Assembly (NCBI RefSeq): GCF_002482385.1
Contig: NZ_DLFW01000027.1
Span: 1-10,567 of the forward strand
Origin: Dysgonomonas sp. UBA7710
GTDB lineage: Bacteria; Bacteroidota; Bacteroidia; Bacteroidales; Dysgonomonadaceae
Length of the DNA: 10,567 nt
Direction of reading: 5' to 3'
Shown here in pieces: positions 1 to 6,075 of the stretch. Positions within the stretch are counted from its first letter, which is position 1; each line of letters starts with the position of its first letter. Position numbers and translations under genes: made by a program. Below the pieces are notes generated by a model. It ran no database searches and was not told the origin of the DNA. It was given only the letters and a program-made list of their open reading frames with translations.

Positions 1-84
1 GTAAACAGGGGAACAAGCGACAGGGACTTGCCATATTCATTCTCTAAAGAATATAAAGTAACAAATACGAAAAAGAAGAAATAA
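1..84 (+). CDS. C-terminal tail of an unidentified upstream gene (partial)
   Basis: Frame 1 is open from the first base to a TAA at 82-84, giving a 27-residue tail that ends in a lysine run (TNTKKKK). The stop lies 3 bases before the ATG of the glycosyltransferase, the tight spacing expected inside an operon. The fragment is too short to assign a family. By position it is probably another surface-polysaccharide gene, but that is inference. An open frame of this length could also arise by chance, so confidence rests mostly on the stop-to-start spacing. Confidence 0.5.
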   Translation, partial: VNRGTSDRDLPYSFSKEYKVTNTKKKK

Positions 85-87
85 GAA

Positions 88-1098
88 ATGGAATCGCCTA
101 AAGTCAGTATTATTGTTCCCGTTCATAATGCAGGCAAGTATCTTGAGAAATGTTTGACTTCGATAATTAGCCAAACATTGAAAGAGATTGAGATCATTTT
201 GGTTCTCGACTGCCCTACCGATGGGAGCAATAATATTGCCGAAGGTTTTGCTGCAAAAGATAAAAGAATAGTACTGATTTATAACAACGAGAATCTTCAT
301 ACAGGGATAAGCAGAAATAAAGGGATAGAAGCAGCCAAAGGAAAATATATAGGCTTTTTCGACCACGACGATTATTGCGAGTCCAACATGTATGAACTGT
401 TATATGAAAAAGCAGAAGAAGAATGCTTGGATATTGTAAGATGCAATTTTCTGTGTGTTTATAAAGTGAAGTCAGAATGCGTAGAAGAAGGATATAAATA
501 TCCGGATAATTCTACGAATGCAACGGATAAAGAATGGTTTTATGAGAATGTATGCAGCGATAAAATTTCGTGTGTAATATGGAATCATCTATATAAAGCC
601 GATTTTCTGAAACAGAATAAACTATACTTTTTAGATTCAAGAACCATTTGTTCCGAAGACAGCATCTTTTTCATAAATGTCTACGATAAAATAGAGAAAA
701 TTGGGATTGTTCCTGATTTTTTATATTATCATGTCTTTCATTCAAGCAATACAGGGAAAGCCTATGCTTATAGGTCCATTAAAAACAGAGTCTCATTTTT
801 TGAGGAATTGTATAAATTTCTGAAAAGTAAAGGCATTAATGAAGACACATGTAATACTTTTCTTTTCAAAAATGTAGTTCGTTCACTATACAGCGCTTCA
901 CGTCAGGCTCTACTACTATTCCCTCTTAAAAAAGCACTAAAAGAAATTAATACATTAAGAAAAAATAATCTGATAATGAAACAATTTTATTTTTTATATA
1001 AAAAAGAGAATTTATCGACATTATTCAGATTGAAACCCACAATTATTATTTTCTCACTTTTAATTAGAGTCAGTACTCCCAAAAAGAATATTGATTAA
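88..1098 (+). CDS. Family 2 glycosyltransferase
   Basis: A 336-residue inverting glycosyltransferase with a GT-A fold, cytoplasmic, expected to move a sugar from a nucleotide-sugar donor to a growing glycan. The N-terminal domain shows the family signature: SIIVPVHN at 7-14, an acidic nucleotide-binding motif around D41 and D45 (LDCPTDGS), ISRNKGIEAAKGKYI at 74-88, and the metal-binding DxD-type motif D92-H-D94-D95. The acidic pair E190-D191 (SEDSIFF) is the likely catalytic-base position. The C-terminal 100 residues are basic and moderately hydrophobic, possibly membrane-associating, with no clear multi-pass membrane domain. The gene lies 3 bases after the preceding stop, and its TAA (1096-1098) abuts an ATG of the mannosidase frame, so co-transcription is likely. 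Donor and acceptor cannot be read from the sequence. The family call is firm; the role in capsule or O-glycan synthesis is inferred. Confidence 0.9.
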   Translation: MESPKVSIIVPVHNAGKYLEKCLTSIISQTLKEIEIILVLDCPTDGSNNIAEGFAAKDKRIVLIYNNENLHTGISRNKGIEAAKGKYIGFFDHDDYCESNMYELLYEKAEEECLDIVRCNFLCVYKVKSECVEEGYKYPDNSTNATDKEWFYENVCSDKISCVIWNHLYKADFLKQNKLYFLDSRTICSEDSIFFINVYDKIEKIGIVPDFLYYHVFHSSNTGKAYAYRSIKNRVSFFEELYKFLKSKGINEDTCNTFLFKNVVRSLYSASRQALLLFPLKKALKEINTLRKNNLIMKQFYFLYKKENLSTLFRLKPTIIIFSLLIRVSTPKKNID

Positions 1099-1125
1099 AT
1101 GATTTTACAAACATGTACAAGAATT

Positions 1126-2619
1126 ATGAAGAATAATTATATAAAAAAAGGAATTATAGGACTTTGCTTAGCAAGTATAACGGCTATTTCGGCAGAGGCA
1201 AGCCTCTCGGTTCAATTAGTCAATAGCATAGTATTGTCACAAGACAATACTACTGTTAAAAAGGACGATCCTTACAAAAGTAACCGTCCTGCGGTAGACA
1301 AACGATTATTCCAGTCCAAAGCTGTAGAAAATGAGATAGTACGCGTTAAAAAACTATTGAAAAACGCCAAACTGGCATGGATGTTCGAGAATTGTTTTCC
1401 TAACACGCTGGATACAACTGTCCGTTACCGGAAAACAGACGGGAAAGACGACACGGTGGTTTATACAGGAGATATTCATGCTATGTGGTTGCGCGACTCG
1501 GGAGCACAGGTTTGGCCATATGTGCAGCTTGCGAATCAAGACCCTGAACTGAAGGCTATGCTGGCAGGTACAATCCGCCGCCAGTTCAAATGCATTATCA
1601 TCGATCCGTATGCAAATGCGTTTCTTGATCCGCACGATCCGAACCCGGATCACCAATGGATGTCGGACTTAACGAATATGAAGCCGGAATTGCATGAGCG
1701 TAAATGGGAAATAGATTCGCTATGTTATCCGTTGCGTCTGGCTTATCATTACTGGAAGACTACAGGGGATACTTCTGTATTTGATGAAGAATGGCTACAG
1801 GCGATAACTCTGATCCTGCAAACATTCAAGGAGCAACAACGTAAAGACGGTGTAGGGCCTTACAAGTTTCAACGTAAGACCGAACGTCAGCTGGATACGA
1901 TGAACAATGACGGATATGGCAATCCTGTAAATCCTGTCGGGCTGATTGCTTCATGTTTCCGTCCATCCGATGACGCTACTACTTTCCTTTTTCTTGTTCC
2001 GTCTAATTTCTTCGCTGTTACTTCATTGAGAAAGGCTGCTGAGATACTGACGGCTGTAAATAAGGAAACTGAACTGGCTAAAGAATGTACAGACCTTGCT
2101 CAGGAAGTAGAAACCGCCCTGAAGAAGTATGCGGTTTATAATCACCCTGAGTATGGGAAAATCTATGCTTTCGAAGTAGATGGTTTTGGTAATCAGTATC
2201 TGATGGATGATTCTAATGCCCCAAGCTTATTATCATCCGCTTATCTGGGAGATGTCGATATAAATGACCCTATTTATCAGAATACACGTAAATTTGTGTG
2301 GAGCGAAAGCAATCCTTACTTCTTCAAAGGCAGTGCCGGAGAAGGTATTGGCGGGCCTCATATCGGTTATGACATGGTGTGGCCAATGAGTATCATGATG
2401 AAAGCCTTTACCAGTCAGGATGATAAAGAAATACAGGCGTGTGTGAAAATGCTGTTGGAGACAGATGCCGATACGGGATTTATACACGAATCTTTTCACA
2501 AAGACGATCCTAAGAAATTTACCCGTTCGTGGTTTGCATGGCAGAATACATTGTTTGGTGAACTGATACTTAAACTGGTAAATGAAGGTAAAACAGATTT
2601 GCTGAATGATATAAAATAA
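1126..2619 (+). CDS. Exported GH125 exo-alpha-1,6-mannosidase
   Basis: A 497-residue glycoside hydrolase of family 125 (formerly DUF1237), whose characterised members in Clostridium and Bacteroides remove terminal alpha-1,6-linked mannose by an inverting mechanism. Visible hallmarks are MWLRDSGAQVWPY at 120-132, the KWEIDSLCYPLRLAYHYW block at 193-210 with D197 as probable general acid, the GGPHIGYDMVWPMSI stretch at 409-423, and GFIHESFHKDDP at 451-462 with E455 as probable general base. The ending FTRSWFAWQNTLFGELI is also typical. The frame opens at ATG 1099, but I prefer ATG 1126: from there the protein begins MKNNYIKK followed by a hydrophobic stretch to AISAEA, a good signal peptide, whereas 1099 adds nine residues in front. 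The mature enzyme is expected in the periplasm or outside. There is no lipobox cysteine. It lies directly after a glycosyltransferase and is followed by a strong terminator, so it is probably the last gene of the operon. Confidence 0.92.
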   Translation: MKNNYIKKGIIGLCLASITAISAEASLSVQLVNSIVLSQDNTTVKKDDPYKSNRPAVDKRLFQSKAVENEIVRVKKLLKNAKLAWMFENCFPNTLDTTVRYRKTDGKDDTVVYTGDIHAMWLRDSGAQVWPYVQLANQDPELKAMLAGTIRRQFKCIIIDPYANAFLDPHDPNPDHQWMSDLTNMKPELHERKWEIDSLCYPLRLAYHYWKTTGDTSVFDEEWLQAITLILQTFKEQQRKDGVGPYKFQRKTERQLDTMNNDGYGNPVNPVGLIASCFRPSDDATTFLFLVPSNFFAVTSLRKAAEILTAVNKETELAKECTDLAQEVETALKKYAVYNHPEYGKIYAFEVDGFGNQYLMDDSNAPSLLSSAYLGDVDINDPIYQNTRKFVWSESNPYFFKGSAGEGIGGPHIGYDMVWPMSIMMKAFTSQDDKEIQACVKMLLETDADTGFIHESFHKDDPKKFTRSWFAWQNTLFGELILKLVNEGKTDLLNDIK

Positions 2620-2641
2620 ATATATTAAGGTATTTATGGAG

Positions 2642-2674
2642 AATCGTACAACTTTTAAAGTTGTACGATTTTTT
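2642..2674 (+). terminator. Rho-independent terminator after the GH125 gene
   Basis: Bases 2642-2655 and 2657-2670 are perfect inverted repeats (AATCGTACAACTTT and its complement around one base). This gives a GC-containing stem of at least 11 pairs with a short AT loop, followed by six T residues (2669-2674). It starts 22 bases after the mannosidase stop and closes the plus-strand operon. Confidence 0.88.
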
Positions 2675-2767
2675 CATTTATTTCTGTGATTATATTGGAA
2701 TCTGAGAAACAGGATTGCTTTGTTTGTTGTAATCGTTATCGAATGATTTTTCTTGCTATGCAACACA

Positions 2768-2880
2768 CGGACGGGACGTCCGCGCGAGCAAGGGATATGG
2801 TTTTGTAAACCGTGTCTTGCTAAAGAAATTACCCTACGAGTACATATACTGCAAATCTGTGTGAGCGAGGGGCTATTTCT
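2768..2880. other. Cluster of three adjacent hairpins
   Basis: Three inverted repeats follow one another. First, CGGACG (2768-2773) pairs with CGTCCG (2777-2782) around GGA. Second, AGCAAG (2787-2792) pairs with CTTGCT (2816-2821), and inside it ATATGGTTT (2795-2803) pairs with AAACCGTGT (2807-2815) using two G-U pairs, leaving a GG bulge and a TGT loop, about 15 pairs in all. Third, AGAAAT (2824-2829) pairs with ATTTCT (2875-2880), continued by CCC (2832-2834) with GGG (2870-2872). The compact, GC-richer block in an AT-rich gap could be a structured RNA or a degenerate mobile or repeat element. The sequence alone does not decide between them. Confidence 0.4.
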
Positions 2881-3039
2881 TCAAAAGAACTTTATCTATA
2901 TATTGCTTTTAGCCGATAGCTCTTTGAAAGATCTGGAAGGATTTAAAAATTTAATGTTTAAAAATTTAAAGATTGGGAAAAAGTAAAAAAGCAGGAAAAG
3001 TTGTCAAGTTTACATACGCTACGCTCCTGTGACCGTTGG

Positions 3040-3290
3040 TTGTCAGGTTTTAACAAGTCGTGAGTTTTAAGTAATATGAGATACGAGTAGACAAGACACG
3101 AGATACGAGTTATTAACTGATGACTGATAACTGTTTACTGAAAAGGTTGTTACCTTTTTAATAGTTACGGGTTGGCTGACGCCCTGTTTTGTTTCACGCA
3201 AAGACGCAAAGGCGCAAAGTTTTTACATCTTACGGGTTGTTTATTGCTAACTGTTTACTAAAAAGTTGTCAGATATGTCAGATTTTAACA
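3040..3290. repeat. Mosaic of short diverged direct and tandem repeats
   Basis: Several repeat families are interleaved. TTGTCAGGTTTTAACA (3040-3055) recurs as ATGTCAGATTTTAACA (3275-3290). GAGATACGAGT occurs at 3078-3088 and 3100-3110. Three tandem seven-base units of the AACTGAT type run from 3115 to 3135. TAACTGTTTACT begins at 3128 and again at 3248, exactly 120 bases apart, each followed by a variant of GAAAAGGTTGT. TTACGGGTTG occurs at 3165-3174 and 3230-3239. Three tandem octamers of the ACGCAAAG type fill 3196-3219. A small inverted repeat AAAAGGT/ACCTTTT lies at 3141-3158. These units look like the non-coding short repeats that accumulate in Bacteroidetes intergenic DNA; no function can be assigned. 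Confidence 0.6.
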
Positions 3291-3415
3291 TTATACAGTT
3301 AATGAATGAAAAAAAACATAACATGTACAAATAAAGAAATGATAGGTGGCAGAAGAAAAATATGTAAAAGTTTTATTGGTTACTTAAAATGTTCAATTTT
3401 ATTAGTCATTTTCTC

Positions 3416-3457
3416 GCAATGGCAGAATTCAAATAAATTTGATTCTGCCCTCATTGC
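3416..3457. other. Long bulged hairpin upstream of the dihydroorotase promoter
   Basis: GCAAT (3416-3420), GGCAGAA (3421-3427) and TCAAAT (3429-3434) pair with ATTTGA (3437-3442), TTCTGCC (3443-3449) and ATTGC (3453-3457). This makes about 18 pairs with a single-base bulge at 3428 and a CTC bulge at 3450-3452. There is no T-run directly after it on the plus strand, so it is not a classical terminator. It ends about 50 bases before the promoter of the next gene and could be a protein-binding palindrome, a remnant of a small element, or the end of an unseen transcript. Confidence 0.45.
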
Positions 3458-3507
3458 TTAACGAAAATGTTCTTTTAAACTCAACTGATTAGCATATTTC
3501 ATATACA

Positions 3508-3533
3508 TTGACAAACTCTTTTTTCTACCTTTG
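3508..3533 (+). promoter_or_regulatory. Promoter of the dihydroorotase gene
   Basis: TACCTTTG at 3526-3533 matches the Bacteroidetes -7 consensus TAnnTTTG exactly. TTG at 3508-3510 can serve as the -33 element, although the 15-base spacer is a few bases short of usual. Transcription would start near 3538-3540, leaving an untranslated leader of about 20 bases before ATG 3559. This placement argues against a start at TTG 3508, which would put the promoter inside the coding region. Confidence 0.6.
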
Positions 3534-3558
3534 TATCAAACCATTTATTTTTTTAATC

Positions 3559-4896
3559 ATGATACTCATTCATAAGGCAACAATTATAAATGAAGGAACA
3601 TCTTTCATCGGTTCGGTATTGATAGAAAACAATGTTATTGCGGAGATATTCAGGACAGAAGAGATTCCTGACCGGCTCTTAAACAACGCAACGGTTATTG
3701 ACGGCAGGGAATTATGGCTGATGCCCGGAGTAATAGACGATCAGGTACATTTCCGCGAACCGGGATTAACCCATAAGGGAGATATTGCCAGTGAAAGCCG
3801 TGCCGCTATTGCCGGAGGGGTTACCTCTTTTATGGAAATGCCTAATACAAAGCCGCAAACTACAACAATTGAACTCCTTGAGCAGAAATTTGAATTAGCT
3901 GCCGAAAAGTCATTCGCGAACTACTCTTTCTATATGGGGGCCACAAATGATAATATTGCAGAGCTGAAAAAGGTCGATCCTAAAGAAGTATGCGGGGTAA
4001 AGGTTTTTATGGGTTCTTCGACAGGGAATATGCTTGTGGATGACAAAATGGTCTTGCAATCCATCTTTGCCGAAGTGGATATGCTCATTGCCACCCATTG
4101 CGAAAAGGAAGAAATAATACGGGAAAATCTGGCTAAATATAAAGCCGAGTTCGGAGAAGATATACCAATTCAGTATCATCCGCTTATCCGTAGCGCCGAA
4201 GCCTGCTATCGCTCGTCTGCCGAAGCTGTGGAACTGGCTGATAAATATCAGACCCGTTTGCATATTTTGCACCTTTCCACCGAGAAAGAAATAAGTTTAT
4301 TCGATATAAAACCCCTTACGGAGAAGAAGATCACCGGGGAAGTTTGTGTTCACCATCTCTGGTTTTCGGATGAAGATTATTCCAGATACGGCGCGCGTAT
4401 AAAATGGAATCCTGCGGTGAAAACCAGACAGGACAGGGGTGCTCTGATGCAGGGACTACTGAAGAATAAACTGGATGTAATCGCGACCGACCACGCTCCC
4501 CATTTGTTGGAAGAAAAACAGGGCGGCGCATTGAAAGCCGCGTCGGGAGGACCTTTGGTTCAGCATTCGCTGCAAATGATGCTCGAGTTGGCCAAGAAAG
4601 GCAAAATAACAAAAGAGCAAGTGGTGAATAAAATGTGTCATGCGCCTGCTACCATGTTCAGGATAGATAAGCGGGGATATATCCGTAAAGGATATTTTGC
4701 CGATTTGGTATTGGTGAATCCCAATAAACCTTATACTGTCACTAGAGATAATATCCTGTATAAATGTAAATGGGCTCCACTCGAAGGGGAGACATTCTCC
4801 ACTTCGATAGAGAAAACATTCCTGAACGGAAAGATTGCCTTTGAAAATGGCGTGGTTTATGACATGAGAGGAGAAAGATTACATTTCGACAGATAG
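3559..4896 (+). CDS. pyrC: Dihydroorotase
   Basis: A 445-residue cytoplasmic amidohydrolase-superfamily enzyme that interconverts N-carbamoyl-aspartate and dihydroorotate, the third step of pyrimidine synthesis. Visible motifs are DDQVHFREPG at 60-69 with substrate-binding R66, MPNT at 94-97, KVFMGSS at 148-154 (K148 is the likely carboxylated, metal-bridging lysine), ATHCEKEE at 178-185 (H180), LHILHLST at 234-241 (H238), EVCVHH at 261-266, and ATDHAPH at 309-315 (D311 catalytic). The first histidine of the usual HxH metal pair is glutamine (Q62), which I recall as normal in the dihydroorotase subfamily found in Porphyromonas and relatives. The frame extends upstream to TTG 3508, but ATG 3559 gives the expected N-terminus MILIHKATI and sits just after the promoter. 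No pyr genes adjoin it. A hydantoinase-like activity is a less likely alternative given the REPG, MPNT and DHAPH set. Confidence 0.93.
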   Translation: MILIHKATIINEGTSFIGSVLIENNVIAEIFRTEEIPDRLLNNATVIDGRELWLMPGVIDDQVHFREPGLTHKGDIASESRAAIAGGVTSFMEMPNTKPQTTTIELLEQKFELAAEKSFANYSFYMGATNDNIAELKKVDPKEVCGVKVFMGSSTGNMLVDDKMVLQSIFAEVDMLIATHCEKEEIIRENLAKYKAEFGEDIPIQYHPLIRSAEACYRSSAEAVELADKYQTRLHILHLSTEKEISLFDIKPLTEKKITGEVCVHHLWFSDEDYSRYGARIKWNPAVKTRQDRGALMQGLLKNKLDVIATDHAPHLLEEKQGGALKAASGGPLVQHSLQMMLELAKKGKITKEQVVNKMCHAPATMFRIDKRGYIRKGYFADLVLVNPNKPYTVTRDNILYKCKWAPLEGETFSTSIEKTFLNGKIAFENGVVYDMRGERLHFDR

Positions 4897-4978
4897 GATA
4901 TTTACTGCAATTATAAACTTTTAGCCATCAGGGATTGTTTCTCTATATAAAGTATGAACAAATCAAATTAAAAGATTT

Positions 4979-6028
4979 ATGAAGAGAACTATTACACGAG
5001 CCGTTTTATTGGCAGCGGTTCTGGCATTTACACAATTCAGTGCAATCGAGGCTTGTACCCGGATAGTCTATCACGGACTCAACAATACGGTACTGACCGC
5101 AAGAACTATGGACTGGAAAGAGGATAGCAGGAGTAACCTGTGGATTTTCCCCAGAGGTATGGAACGGAACGGTGAAGTAGGCAGCAACCCTTTGAAGTGG
5201 AAATCGAAGTATGGAAGTGTAATCACTTCCGCTTACGACATTGCCAGTACAGACGGTATGAACGAAAAAGGTCTTGTAGCCAATTTACTCTGGCTCGCCG
5301 AATCTGCATATCCGGAATGGGACCAAAAGAAGCCGGGTTTGTCGATAGCCGCATGGGTGCAATATATGCTCGATAATTTTGCCACTGTGAATGAAGCTGT
5401 AACTTATATGGAACAAGGTACATTCGAAGTAGTGTCGGATATGATGCCCGATGGTTCCAGAATGGCGACTCTCCACCTGTCCCTGTCAGATTCGGATGGT
5501 GATAGCGCTATTTTTGAATATATAAACGGAAAGCTGGTGATACACCACGATAAATCCTATCAGGTGATGACGAATTCGCCCGTATTCGACCAGCAACTGG
5601 CATTGAATGAATACTGGAAAAGTATTGGGGGCCTGACTTTTCTTCCGGGGACTAACCGTGCCGCCGACAGGTTTGTAAGAGCTTCTTATTATATAAACGT
5701 AATTCCGAAAGTAGATGATACCAGACTGGCTGTTGCCAGCGTATTCAGCGTTATACGCAACACTTCGGTTCCTTTTGGGATAAGTACACCTGACGAACCG
5801 AATATTTCATCTACCAGATGGAGAACAGTAGCAGACCAGAAGCATAAAGTATATTATTTTGAGTCTGCTTTATATCCGAATGTTTTCTGGGTAGATTTTA
5901 ATAATGTCGATTTTTCGGAGAAATCCCCTGTAAGAAAACTGGATTTGGTCGGAGGTAAAACTTATGCAGGAAATACCGCTGATAATTTTGTAACATCCGA
6001 ACCTTTTAGGTTTCAGGGAGTAGAGTAA
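4979..6028 (+). CDS. Exported linear-amide C-N hydrolase (bile salt hydrolase / penicillin V acylase family)
   Basis: A 349-residue Ntn-hydrolase of the choloylglycine hydrolase family, which cuts amide bonds in conjugated bile salts, penicillin V or N-acyl signals. The first 25 residues (MKRTITR, a hydrophobic core, SAIEA) form a signal peptide. Cleavage after A25 would expose C26, the N-terminal nucleophile. Key residues line up with the bile salt hydrolase set at a constant offset of 24: C26, R42 and D45 (ARTMDW), N199 (MTNSPVF), and an arginine at 231 or 234 (DRFVRASYY). DGMNEKGL at 92-99 is another family block. The length is usual for Gram-negative members, which carry a leader and act in the periplasm. 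The gene starts 82 bases after the dihydroorotase stop, with no terminator or clear -7 box between, so read-through is possible. Bile salt and penicillin V specificity cannot be separated from sequence. Confidence 0.9.
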   Translation: MKRTITRAVLLAAVLAFTQFSAIEACTRIVYHGLNNTVLTARTMDWKEDSRSNLWIFPRGMERNGEVGSNPLKWKSKYGSVITSAYDIASTDGMNEKGLVANLLWLAESAYPEWDQKKPGLSIAAWVQYMLDNFATVNEAVTYMEQGTFEVVSDMMPDGSRMATLHLSLSDSDGDSAIFEYINGKLVIHHDKSYQVMTNSPVFDQQLALNEYWKSIGGLTFLPGTNRAADRFVRASYYINVIPKVDDTRLAVASVFSVIRNTSVPFGISTPDEPNISSTRWRTVADQKHKVYYFESALYPNVFWVDFNNVDFSEKSPVRKLDLVGGKTYAGNTADNFVTSEPFRFQGVE

Positions 6029-6075
6029 TACATTTTCATAATGGTAAAAATATGAAGGAAGATTTAAACAGGTAC

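Larger units (their letters stand above)
2675..3507. other. Gene-free intergenic stretch with hairpins and short repeats
   Basis: About 830 bases between the GH125 terminator and the dihydroorotase promoter with no convincing coding gene. It holds a cluster of three hairpins (2768-2880), an AT-rich run with repeated ATTTAAAAATTTAA-like sequence (2940-2972), several diverged direct repeats and tandem short units (3040-3290), and a long bulged hairpin (3416-3457). A weak promoter-like pair, TTG at 2695-2697 and TTGCTTTG at 2715-2722 with a 17-base spacer, could drive a plus-strand RNA through the first hairpins; this is speculative. The longest open frame here starts at a TTG and overlaps the hairpins, so I do not call it a gene. 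Confidence 0.7.

Noticed and set aside
37..366. 109-codon minus-strand open frame opposite the glycosyltransferase
   Set aside because: It is antisense to the conserved GT2 motifs; it is a shadow of the real gene.
2753..2986. 77-codon plus-strand open frame in the intergenic gap
   Set aside because: It starts at TTG, has no ribosome binding site, overlaps the three-hairpin cluster, and its product looks like translated AT-rich repeat sequence at the end. No recognisable domain.
3196..3219. Possible CRISPR-like repeat (ACGCAAAG octamers)
   Set aside because: The units are eight bases long and directly tandem with no spacers; there are no cas genes in the window.
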